Of a stretch of 64,000 nucleotides of DNA, positions 36,692 through 45,135 are shown piece by piece. The notes beneath the pieces were generated by a model, which did no database searches, had not been told where the DNA came from, and worked only from the letters and a program-made list of their open reading frames with translations. Each line of letters begins with the position of its first letter. Positions within the stretch are counted from its first letter, which is position 1. A program made the position numbers and the translations under genes. The stretch is from Cytophagales bacterium. GTDB taxonomy: Bacteria; Bacteroidota; Bacteroidia; Cytophagales; Cyclobacteriaceae. The DNA lies in assembly GCA_013298505.1 (NCBI GenBank), contig JAAFHY010000009.1:1-64000 (forward strand). The letters are read 5' to 3'.

Positions 36692-37078
36692 ATGGTTTCT
36701 GCCATTATCGGAATGGATCATTTTCGCACCGAGATAACGGTGGGTGGAAAAATGGTGATTGCCGATGAACCGGTGGAATTAGATGGCACCAATCAAGGGC
36801 TTGCACCCGGAGAGTTTTTGCTAATCTCACTTGCCTCGTGCACCGCCATTACGCTGCGCATGTATGCCGATCAAAAAAAATGGCCCGTAGAAAAAATTAA
36901 GGTGGAAGTGGATTTTGAAAAAGTTGATGATAAAACTATTTTTAAACGAGAGCTTCAATTGATAGGTGACTTAACGGAGGAGCAGCGGACACGTTTACTA
37001 CAAATTGCCAACGCATGCCCGGTACATAAAACGTTGACGAATCCGATTGAAGTACAAACAAAATTGGTTGTTGGTTGA
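36692..37078 (+). CDS. OsmC family protein
   Basis: DEPVELDGTNQGLAPGEFLLISLASCTAITLRMYADQKKWPVEKIKVEV...ANACPVHKTL. Confidence 0.95.
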   Translation: MVSAIIGMDHFRTEITVGGKMVIADEPVELDGTNQGLAPGEFLLISLASCTAITLRMYADQKKWPVEKIKVEVDFEKVDDKTIFKRELQLIGDLTEEQRTRLLQIANACPVHKTLTNPIEVQTKLVVG

Positions 37079-37155
37079 TCGTTATTCGATGTTTGTAAAT
37101 ACCATGAAACAAACCAAACGACACACGACCAACCATTAACCAACAACGAACAACG

Positions 37156-37584
37156 ATGAAAGAAATCACCAAAAAATACACCAACGGAGAGGTCACCATC
37201 GTGTGGAAGCCAGCGATGTGCATTCATTCAGCCATTTGTTTTAACGGACTAGGCGATGTATTTCATCCGCAAGAATTGCCATGGATTACACCCGAAAAAT
37301 CGACTACTGATAAAATCATCAATCAAATAAAAAAATGCCCTTCAGGTGCGCTGAGTTATTACCTCAATCGGGATGCAGGCAACGAAGAAGTAAAAGTGGG
37401 GCCCGAGACGATTGTAGAAACGACACCCAACGGCCCATTGATGGTGTATGGAAATGTAACCATCAAAGATTCAAAAGGCAATCTCACCAAAAAGAATAAT
37501 GCCACGGCTTTCTGCCGATGTGGTGCTTCCTCCAACAAGCCGTTTTGCGATGGCAGTCATAAGAAGATTGGGTTTGAGGGGTGA
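37156..37584 (+). CDS. Divergent 4Fe-4S mono-cluster (Fer4_19-like) + CDGSH iron-sulfur fusion
   Basis: WKPAMCIHSAICFNGLGDVF...IKKCPSGALSY; C-terminal FCRCGASSNKPFCDGSHKKIGF. Confidence 0.9.
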   Translation: MKEITKKYTNGEVTIVWKPAMCIHSAICFNGLGDVFHPQELPWITPEKSTTDKIINQIKKCPSGALSYYLNRDAGNEEVKVGPETIVETTPNGPLMVYGNVTIKDSKGNLTKKNNATAFCRCGASSNKPFCDGSHKKIGFEG

Positions 37585-37623
37585 AAACTTTCACTCATGA
37601 TTACTACCTTGCGCAACGTTTAA

Positions 37624-37698
37624 GGGCTGTTAGCTCAGCTGGTTTAGAGCACTACCTCGACAAGGTAGGGGTCACTGGTTCGAATCCAGTACAGCCCA
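37624..37698 (+). tRNA. tRNA-Val (anticodon GAC)
   Basis: Full cloverleaf: GGGCTGT/ACAGCCC acceptor, GCTC/GAGC D stem, CTACC/GGTAG anticodon stem with loop TCGACAA, ACTGG-TTCGAAT-CCAGT; CCA not encoded. Confidence 0.93.
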
Positions 37699-37773
37699 CA
37701 AAAAATTCTTACCTTTCTTTCACGTATTATTCATATTTATATCAGATACTAATTTTGCTAGCAAAGTAAATCT

Positions 37774-38391
37774 ATGAACGTAAAAATAATTTTTATTGCT
37801 TTGCTGATTTATTTGATTTCAAGTTGCACACATAAAAGAAAATCAGAACCACCTACACCAGCTGATTCTACTAAAATAGAAACTAGTTCGGCAAATGACT
37901 CATTTGAAATTGAAGAGCAATCTATACCCGATGAAAGGAAAGGTAGCATTAAGACAATAGCGGTAAGCACATTGGGCAAGGCTCAAATTAAAATCAATTA
38001 TTATTCCCCTGCGGTTCGTGGTAGAATTATCTGGGGTGGTTTAGTTCCGCTTGATAAGGTTTGGGTAACGGGTGCCCACTCCGCGACAAGTATTGAGTTT
38101 GATCAGGATATGATAATTGCGAATGAAGTAGTTGCTGCTGGTAAATATGCTTTTTTCACCATCCCAGGAAAAGACACTTGGACAATCATTCTCAATCAAG
38201 ATTGGAGACAACACTTAACAGATCGTTACGATGAAAAAAAAGATGTGCTGCGGGTAAGTGTTAAACCAGAAGTGGAAGATAAAAACCAAGAACGCCTTCG
38301 CTATGTAATCGAGAAAGATTCAGATACCCAAGGAGAGATTGTGATGTACTGGGAGAAGATTGAAATTTCGCTACCATTCACTATCAAATAG
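37774..38391 (+). CDS. DUF2911 domain lipoprotein
   Basis: Lipobox LISSCT; INYYSPAVRGRIIWGGLVPLDKVWVTGAHSATSIEFDQDM...AGKYAFFTIPGKDTWTIILNQDW. Confidence 0.9.
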   Translation: MNVKIIFIALLIYLISSCTHKRKSEPPTPADSTKIETSSANDSFEIEEQSIPDERKGSIKTIAVSTLGKAQIKINYYSPAVRGRIIWGGLVPLDKVWVTGAHSATSIEFDQDMIIANEVVAAGKYAFFTIPGKDTWTIILNQDWRQHLTDRYDEKKDVLRVSVKPEVEDKNQERLRYVIEKDSDTQGEIVMYWEKIEISLPFTIK

Positions 38392-39889
38392 ATTCACTCA
38401 TAGCAAGGTAAACGCCATTAGTCCAGCCAAATCCATCTTGATTGGGATATTCACCACCGCTTGCTTCGCCATTTTTATTCCATACATCATACTTCTCGGT
38501 CATCTTACCAGTTTGTTCGTACACTTTTCGATTGGTAGTTATCCAATTTACTTTTAATCGATTGGCCAATTCATCAAACCCGTAATTGAGCAGTCCCTTG
38601 TAGGCAATCCATTGTAAAGGTGCCCAACCGTTGGGCGCATCCCATTGCTGCCCGCTCACAAAAAGCGTGGTAGTCATGCCACCTGATTTTAGGAATTTTT
38701 CTTTCAGGATTCTCTCAACCTCAATCGCTTGATTAGGCGTTGCCAGTTCGAAGAATAGGGGAAACACAGCGGCCAACGTTAACTGAGTTTTTTGCTTTTG
38801 TTCAACAAAATCAAAATCGAAAAAGAAATGTTCGCCTTCACTCCAACAATATTTCATAATAGCTGCTTTACGCTGATTAGCAAGCTTTAAGTAGTCAGAA
38901 GATTTTGCGGCATTGCCCGATAGAAGATGTGCTTCTGCAAGTATTTTTTCTAACTGGTAGAGCAGGCAGTTGAGGTCTACCGGAATTATATCGGTGGTAT
39001 GAATAGTTGCGAATGAATTTTCATCTCTAAACCATCGGCTGCTAAAATCCCATCCCGATTCGGCAGCGGCTCGTAAATGCCTGAATAAAATTTCTGGCGA
39101 CTGATTGGATTGATGAGATAACTCTATGTCTTCTTTGTAAGCTTCTGGCCGCGGTGTAGCAAATTCATCCCAATACCTATTAAGCACGGAACAATCAGGC
39201 ATACGAACCACGCGACTATGTGAAGGATTGGAGGATGTCAATTCTTCAATACCCTTCATCCAAAAAGAATATTCCTTTTCGAGCGAAGGCAGGTGGATGA
39301 TCAATGGATCGGATTCATCTTCGCTTAAATTATTTTTTTGTTTTTCTTCACTCAACAGTTTCACCATTAAAGAAAAAAATGGAGGTTGCGAGCGACCTAA
39401 AAAATAAGTACGGTTGCCGTTAGGTATGTAGCCAACTTTTGTGATTAAGTACGAAAAGTTATCAACCATATTTTGAATCAGGTCAATTCGGCCAGACGCT
39501 CTCAGCCCAAGCATTGTAAAGTAGCTGTCCCAGTAATAGATTTCGCGGAAGCGCCCACCTGGTACAACGTATGGATATGGCAGTGCAATCAAAGATCCAC
39601 CTTCACTATCCGGGGTTCTGGTTAGTGCTTTCCATAATTCCCTAATATGGTCTTCGGGAGATTTAGTAAGGTCGCTCTTATAAACTATGGAAGTAGCTTT
39701 TGGGAGCAAAAAATTTGCTTCAATAAACACTTTTAAATCGAATTGAGGATTGCCTCTTTCTTGTAGGTACACTTTGTTTATTTCCTCCAAGGATCTCCTT
39801 GCGATGCAATCCGGAAAAGTTTTTCCATCGCCTAAACTATTTTGAAGTTGAACTTGCTCAAAGAGAATACCGAGTTGATGGATTTCCAT
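38384..39889 (-). CDS. Alpha,alpha-trehalase (GH37)
   Basis: PGGRFREIYYWDSYFTMLGL, QWDAPNGWAPLQW, GGEYPNQDGFGWTNGV. Confidence 0.95.
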   Translation of the reverse strand: MEIHQLGILFEQVQLQNSLGDGKTFPDCIARRSLEEINKVYLQERGNPQFDLKVFIEANFLLPKATSIVYKSDLTKSPEDHIRELWKALTRTPDSEGGSLIALPYPYVVPGGRFREIYYWDSYFTMLGLRASGRIDLIQNMVDNFSYLITKVGYIPNGNRTYFLGRSQPPFFSLMVKLLSEEKQKNNLSEDESDPLIIHLPSLEKEYSFWMKGIEELTSSNPSHSRVVRMPDCSVLNRYWDEFATPRPEAYKEDIELSHQSNQSPEILFRHLRAAAESGWDFSSRWFRDENSFATIHTTDIIPVDLNCLLYQLEKILAEAHLLSGNAAKSSDYLKLANQRKAAIMKYCWSEGEHFFFDFDFVEQKQKTQLTLAAVFPLFFELATPNQAIEVERILKEKFLKSGGMTTTLFVSGQQWDAPNGWAPLQWIAYKGLLNYGFDELANRLKVNWITTNRKVYEQTGKMTEKYDVWNKNGEASGGEYPNQDGFGWTNGVYLAMSESI

Positions 39890-39908
39890 TTAGTTAGAGG
39901 TCACAATT

Positions 39909-41171
39909 TTAATGCCCACTCGTCATGTTAATCGTTACGTTTGCTTCAGACTTTTTTTGAATCTTATTAAAAATAAAAAGGCAAACAGCTAATATGCCCA
40001 TCGGCACCAACGAAAAATAGAAAGCGGTTTGCCCACCGTAAGCTTCAAAAATATGACCGGTGACAATGGATCCAGTAGTTCCACCCAGTGCGGAAAAAAT
40101 CACAATCAATCCCGACATGGCACCATGTTGCCTGGCGGGAAGCGAACTCAAAATGACAGAATTGATGGCAGGGTAAATCGGTGCGATAAACAAGCCAATC
40201 AATGGAAAAACGAATGCTCCCAACGGAGCGGTGGCCCAACTGGTAACCTGTACATCGTTTGAACCACTCGCCAGAGGAATAGCCACTAGCACTAATACCG
40301 CAGCAGCGAACAAACAACCTATTAAAACTAAGAACCAATGAATTTTTCTTAAAACAATTCCAGCCGTAAACCGACCGATGGCAGTAGAGGCAGCCAAGAT
40401 ACTTGCCATTTGAATACTTAATGTGGTTGAAAGATTCAGCACTTTGCTATTGAAGGTGGGCAGCCAACTCATAATGCTCTGCTCAATCAACACATAAATA
40501 AAAGCACTGGCAATGAATATCAGTACCAATGGCACGATGGCGAGCTTTACCATGTCTGCAAAATCTTGCAAAAAAGGTTTGCGCTCTCCATTTTTCACAG
40601 ACGATTCATCCAATGGTGCGCTGAGCAACAGTAGAAACGCAACTGCTGAAATGCCTGCCAGTAAATAATAGACAAGCAACCAATTCTTTGAAGTAGGGTC
40701 ATTGTCTTTTACGAATGCGCTGAAAATAAAATAACCTGTCAATATCCCTACCATGAAAAACGACTCAATGAAATTCATAAAACTCGCGTGCTCTTTTTTG
40801 TCAGTTGTGATGATGCCGATGGTGGCATACACAGAAACTTTAATAAGTGCGAAGCAAGTACCTGTAGCAGCAAATAGCAATTTGGTCATGGCAAAGCTGC
40901 CGAGCGAGGGCATGAGCAGACAAACAAAGGCGATAAAGCCCAACGCAATCAGCATGGCACGCTTGTAACCAATGCGAGTGATGTAACTGGCCACCAAAAA
41001 TGAAACGATGGCAATACTTAAATCTTTGAAAGCCTCTAAAATACTTGCTGACGATTCCGAAACACCATAGTTGCCTTGCACTTGTAAAATAACGGTACCT
41101 ACGCTATTGAGGAGTATAGCAAACACAAAATAATTGAGGAACAGCGAGAACTTGATTCGCCAGTTTGACAT
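39909..41171 (-). CDS. MFS transporter (probable sugar permease)
   Basis: 12-TM-like hydrophobic profile; adjacent to trehalase. Confidence 0.85.
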   Translation of the reverse strand: MSNWRIKFSLFLNYFVFAILLNSVGTVILQVQGNYGVSESSASILEAFKDLSIAIVSFLVASYITRIGYKRAMLIALGFIAFVCLLMPSLGSFAMTKLLFAATGTCFALIKVSVYATIGIITTDKKEHASFMNFIESFFMVGILTGYFIFSAFVKDNDPTSKNWLLVYYLLAGISAVAFLLLLSAPLDESSVKNGERKPFLQDFADMVKLAIVPLVLIFIASAFIYVLIEQSIMSWLPTFNSKVLNLSTTLSIQMASILAASTAIGRFTAGIVLRKIHWFLVLIGCLFAAAVLVLVAIPLASGSNDVQVTSWATAPLGAFVFPLIGLFIAPIYPAINSVILSSLPARQHGAMSGLIVIFSALGGTTGSIVTGHIFEAYGGQTAFYFSLVPMGILAVCLFIFNKIQKKSEANVTINMTSGH

Positions 41172-41301
41172 ACGGGTAGATTTAAGGTAGACAAAACTAA
41201 ACAGTTTTAATAAATTTGGTAATAGTCATTTGCCCACTCTTAATCTTATGACGAAAGGCGAGACTCAAAGAATAGATTATATTTGTTGTGGCTTTCAAGA
41301 T

Positions 41302-41958
41302 ATGAGCATTAAAGTAATTATCCGGCTTTGCACAGTGCTGTTACTTAGTTGCTTAATGGCCGTTTCAGGCTGCTTAATTGAGAAGTTTACCCCAGACGAT
41401 AACAATCCAAGTCTTCCAAAATATACTGAGGATGGAAACCAAGTTGGAGGCGCTTTAGTTAACAAAGTTGCTTGGAAAACAGATTTCGCGGTTAATTATG
41501 ACGGACCGACTAGACGCTCTTTTTATTTTACTAACAGCTCAAAAGGCGATTCATTAACAATTCGCTTAGATGGTATTTACAATGAAGGAGCGAAAAAGGG
41601 TGAATCACTAAGCTTTGAAATTTATCTTAAAGGCATGCAGTTGGAATCAATTGATGACATTATTCAGTGGAAAGGAGAAACTTTTTTGTTAAACGCAAAT
41701 GGGAATCAAGCTGCCTGCATTGACTTTTTTCGCAGCCTGAATAGTCAATATGAAAGATACTACGGAGGGAAAGGACAATTCACAGTCCGAAATGTGAAAA
41801 AGTTAACTAATATTACTTACACACGCTCAAACGGAGAGAAGTATAACCCATTAATTGTTTCTGGCGTATTTGATTTTGAGTTTAATTCTTTCGACATTAA
41901 AATTGAGTCTGGAAGATTTGATTTTCAGATGACTGATTCTGACATTGATTTCCGATAG
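41302..41958 (+). CDS. Hypothetical lipoprotein (DUF6252-like)
   Basis: Lipobox LMAVSGC; GGALVNKVAWKTDF; internal Met chosen as start. Confidence 0.6.
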   Translation: MSIKVIIRLCTVLLLSCLMAVSGCLIEKFTPDDNNPSLPKYTEDGNQVGGALVNKVAWKTDFAVNYDGPTRRSFYFTNSSKGDSLTIRLDGIYNEGAKKGESLSFEIYLKGMQLESIDDIIQWKGETFLLNANGNQAACIDFFRSLNSQYERYYGGKGQFTVRNVKKLTNITYTRSNGEKYNPLIVSGVFDFEFNSFDIKIESGRFDFQMTDSDIDFR

Positions 41959-42645
41959 CTACTCGACCGAAAAATGATACCCGACTCCTTTAATCGTATT
42001 GATTTGTAGCTTCGGGTCTTCTTTGAGGTAATCGCGAAGTTTGGAAATGTACACATCTAAATTGCGTGAATTAAAAAACGAGTCATCGCCCCACACATGC
42101 AATAATACATCTTTTCGGTTGACCGTTGCATTTTTATGTTCGCTTAAAATTTGTAATAAACTCGCCTCGCGGTGAGAAAGTTTCCGAATGTTATCGTTTT
42201 GTTTTAGCTCGTAACGCGGAATGTTGAATTCGTACTTTCCCAATTTCACGATTTCAGTTTTTACCGAACTCGTTTGCTTGGTGAGTTTCAACAAATTATT
42301 TACTCGCACAATCAACTCTTCCATACTGAATGGTTTTTTCAAATAATCGTTACCCCCTACTTCAAAGCCTTTTAGCAAATCGTTGGTTTGTGTTTTGGCC
42401 GTAACGAAAATGATAGGCATGGTGGCATTTACTTTGCGGATGTCTTGCGCAATGGAGTACCCATCTTTGTGCGGTAACATGATGTCCAGCACGCAGATGT
42501 CGGGCTGGGTAGATTGAAATTGTTGAAAAGCATCTTTCCCATCGTTCACCATCGCTACTTCGTAGTCGCGGCTTTCCAAACTTTCTTTTACGATACGACC
42601 AAGAAAGGGTTCGTCTTCTACGTATAGGATTTTAGTTTTTGCCAT
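41959..42645 (-). CDS. OmpR-family response regulator
   Basis: KILYVEDEPFLGRIVKESLE...DICVLDIMLPHKDGY; wHTH RNLDVYISKLRDYLKEDPKLQINTIKGVGYHF. Confidence 0.95.
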   Translation of the reverse strand: MAKTKILYVEDEPFLGRIVKESLESRDYEVAMVNDGKDAFQQFQSTQPDICVLDIMLPHKDGYSIAQDIRKVNATMPIIFVTAKTQTNDLLKGFEVGGNDYLKKPFSMEELIVRVNNLLKLTKQTSSVKTEIVKLGKYEFNIPRYELKQNDNIRKLSHREASLLQILSEHKNATVNRKDVLLHVWGDDSFFNSRNLDVYISKLRDYLKEDPKLQINTIKGVGYHFSVE

Positions 42646-42706
42646 TTATGTTTCGAGTCTGGAAGTCCGCAAAGTCAGAAAGCTTTCAGTCTTCCTGACT
42701 TCCCGA

Positions 42707-44119
42707 CTATTTTTGAAATGTAATTATAAATGTGCTCCCCTTTCCAATTTCACTATCCACTTCAATAGTAGAATTATGTGCTTTCACCACGGCATCTACA
42801 TAACTCAAACCAAGGCCGTAACCCTTCACAGTGTGCACATCGCCCGTGGGCACACGAAAGAATTTTTCAAAAATCTTTTTCTTGAATTCGGGAGCGATGC
42901 CCACGCCTTGGTCTTGAATCGAAAGGATAACAGAATCAGTTGTTTCTTTCAAATGAATCCTGATGCGTGGATTTTCTGGACTGTACTTCAAGGCATTGTC
43001 TAGCAGATTGTACACTACGTTGGTCAAATGAATCACGCCTCCTTTCAGTGTAAAGTCGCTGCCTTCTTTTTGAATTTCAACAGATGCCTTCGACTTTTCA
43101 AAAATCAATTTCAATGATTGAGTAGTTTGCTCCACAATCTTTTCTAAGTCAACAGCTTCGGGTTCAAAATCTACACCTCTATTTTCAAATACGGAGGTTT
43201 TCAAAATCTTGTCGGTCAAAAGAGACAATCTGCTCAACTCATTTTGTGCGATGGTGAGATATTCTTGAGTCAGTTGTGGGTTTTCTAGGCCCTTAAAATT
43301 TTTTAATGCCTCGAGGGCTACACCCACCGTGGTCACAGGGGTTTTCAGCTCGTGCGTCATGTTGCTGATGAAATCATTTTTCAATTCAGCCAATCGTTGT
43401 TGCGCACGAATATTTCGAAACATCATCCAAAAAGAAATCGCGGTAAGGGCTGTAAGAAATAATGAAAAGAGAATTTGAGGCAACATTCGTTTTAAAATAT
43501 ATCCACTCATGCTGGTGAAGTCTGCTTTGAAGCCACCTGCCGGGGTAAAGACCGTTTGTTCATCTCTCATTCTTGGCAATCTTGGTGGAAATTGGATTTG
43601 TCTTTTCATTGGATGAAGCGAAAAGAGTATCGGATAATCTGCCTTTTCCAAAGCCACGGCAAATTTTTTGTTCAACTCTTTTTCATTGAGTTGCTCGCCT
43701 GTGATGTTAATGGAAAATGCCCGCCTTCCCTTACTGTTTTGAATTTTTTCTGTTAACGGTTTGATAAAATCAGCCAATGAATCTTTTCCAGATTGTGCAA
43801 ATACAACTACTTGCATGTTGGTATCTGATACAGCAATTTTATTATTGAAGTGCCCGGGCGAAGTAAAAATTTTCAACGAATCTTTTATCTCAATCCTAGC
43901 AATATCTTGTGCCGAGGGTAGCGCTTTGATATTTTTCTTGAATAATGAATCGCTCATTGAAAACACGACTTCTCTAAATAGAGAGTGCAAGTCTTTGCTT
44001 AAGCGTTGCTGCTCATCATAGTACACACTCCGAAGCCAAAACACTTGCAAGGTCACTAGCAAAATAAGGCTGCTAGCAATTAGAGTAATGGTCAGCGTGT
44101 TTCTTTGGCTTTTCATCAC
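42707..44119 (-). CDS. Sensor histidine kinase
   Basis: FISNMTHELKTPVTTVGVALEAL, NLLDNALKYSPENP, GVGIAPEFKKKIFEKFFRVP, GYGLGLSYV. Confidence 0.95.
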   Translation of the reverse strand: MMKSQRNTLTITLIASSLILLVTLQVFWLRSVYYDEQQRLSKDLHSLFREVVFSMSDSLFKKNIKALPSAQDIARIEIKDSLKIFTSPGHFNNKIAVSDTNMQVVVFAQSGKDSLADFIKPLTEKIQNSKGRRAFSINITGEQLNEKELNKKFAVALEKADYPILFSLHPMKRQIQFPPRLPRMRDEQTVFTPAGGFKADFTSMSGYILKRMLPQILFSLFLTALTAISFWMMFRNIRAQQRLAELKNDFISNMTHELKTPVTTVGVALEALKNFKGLENPQLTQEYLTIAQNELSRLSLLTDKILKTSVFENRGVDFEPEAVDLEKIVEQTTQSLKLIFEKSKASVEIQKEGSDFTLKGGVIHLTNVVYNLLDNALKYSPENPRIRIHLKETTDSVILSIQDQGVGIAPEFKKKIFEKFFRVPTGDVHTVKGYGLGLSYVDAVVKAHNSTIEVDSEIGKGSTFIITFQK

Positions 44120-44237
44120 TACAAAAGTAAGAGGTTTGGCTGCTTGTAAAGAATGCTTTAACCTTAATTAACATTCCTTTGACAACTATTAACCTGCCCC
44201 TGCTATCTAAGGCCGTAGATTTACAGCGTAAACCAAA

Positions 44238-44996
44238 ATGAAAATTTCACCTTATATGAAAAAGTTAATACTGATTGCTGGGATACTCGTGTCCCTTACT
44301 GCGTTTGAAGTAGTTTTTGGGCAAACCGCTTCGGGGGTTATTGAATTCGAGACTAAAGTAAACCTTCATCGCACCTTGCCGCCTGGGCGCGAGAGCATGA
44401 AGAGCATGATTCCAGAATTCCGCACCAGCAAAAATCAATTGTTCTTCAATGCGAACGAATCGCTCTACAAGCCTATTATTGAAGATGAAGACGATGAACC
44501 ACAAGGAGGAGGCGTAGTAATGAAATTTAAAATGCCCGACAACGAAATGTACTTGAATCAAGCCGAGGGCAAGAGCATATCCAAAGAAGAATTTTTTGGA
44601 AAGACTTATTTGATACAAGATTCTATTAAAGTGCCCGCTTGGAAATTTGGAACAGAAACCAAAACGATTGCTGGCTACGAGTGTCAGATGGCATACTATA
44701 CGGATGAATCGGGTCCACGAGGCAAGCAAGAAATTACGGCATGGTACACTAGTAAACTCCGTCCGTTCTTGGGCCCTGAAAGATTTCGCTCGCTGCCAGG
44801 AGCGGTGTTGGCGATTGACATTAACAATGGGGAACGTGTAATGGTGGCCAGAAAAATTGATCTGCGTGAATTGAAAAAGAAAGAATTGGTTGCGCCTTCC
44901 ACAGGCGAGAAAGTTACTCGGGCAGAGTTTATCAAGCAACGAGATAAGCAAATGAAGGAAATGGGTGCGAGTGGTGGGATGATTATTCGGAATTAG
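44238..44996 (+). CDS. GLPGLI family protein
   Basis: Signal peptide; FGTETKTIAGYECQMAYY...ITAWYTSKLRPFLGPERFRSLPGAVLAIDINNG. Confidence 0.85.
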   Translation: MKISPYMKKLILIAGILVSLTAFEVVFGQTASGVIEFETKVNLHRTLPPGRESMKSMIPEFRTSKNQLFFNANESLYKPIIEDEDDEPQGGGVVMKFKMPDNEMYLNQAEGKSISKEEFFGKTYLIQDSIKVPAWKFGTETKTIAGYECQMAYYTDESGPRGKQEITAWYTSKLRPFLGPERFRSLPGAVLAIDINNGERVMVARKIDLRELKKKELVAPSTGEKVTRAEFIKQRDKQMKEMGASGGMIIRN

Positions 44997-45003
44997 CAAT
45001 GAG

Positions 45004-45117
45004 GCCACAAGCCGCAGGCTGAAATCTCACCTGAATAAAAAGAAGTTCTTTTTTAAAAATCAAACTTTCAAATTGATTACACACAGCATGCAGCCTGTAG
45101 CCTGCGGCTTGAAGCCA
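45004..45117. repeat. Intergenic inverted repeat GGCCACAAGCCGCAGGCTGAA ... CAGCCTGTAGCCTGCGGCTTGAAGCC
   Basis: Long arms with AAGCCGCAGGCT core. Confidence 0.6.
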
Positions 45118-45135
45118 TCCAAAACACAAAACTCA

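Noticed and set aside
36942-37227. Two overlapping minus-strand ORFs at the OsmC/CDGSH junction
   Set aside because: Arise from the intergenic inverted repeat and shadow of coding strands
44265-45008. 247-aa ORF antisense to GLPGLI gene
   Set aside because: Plus strand has signal peptide and family motifs; antisense has no recognisable domain
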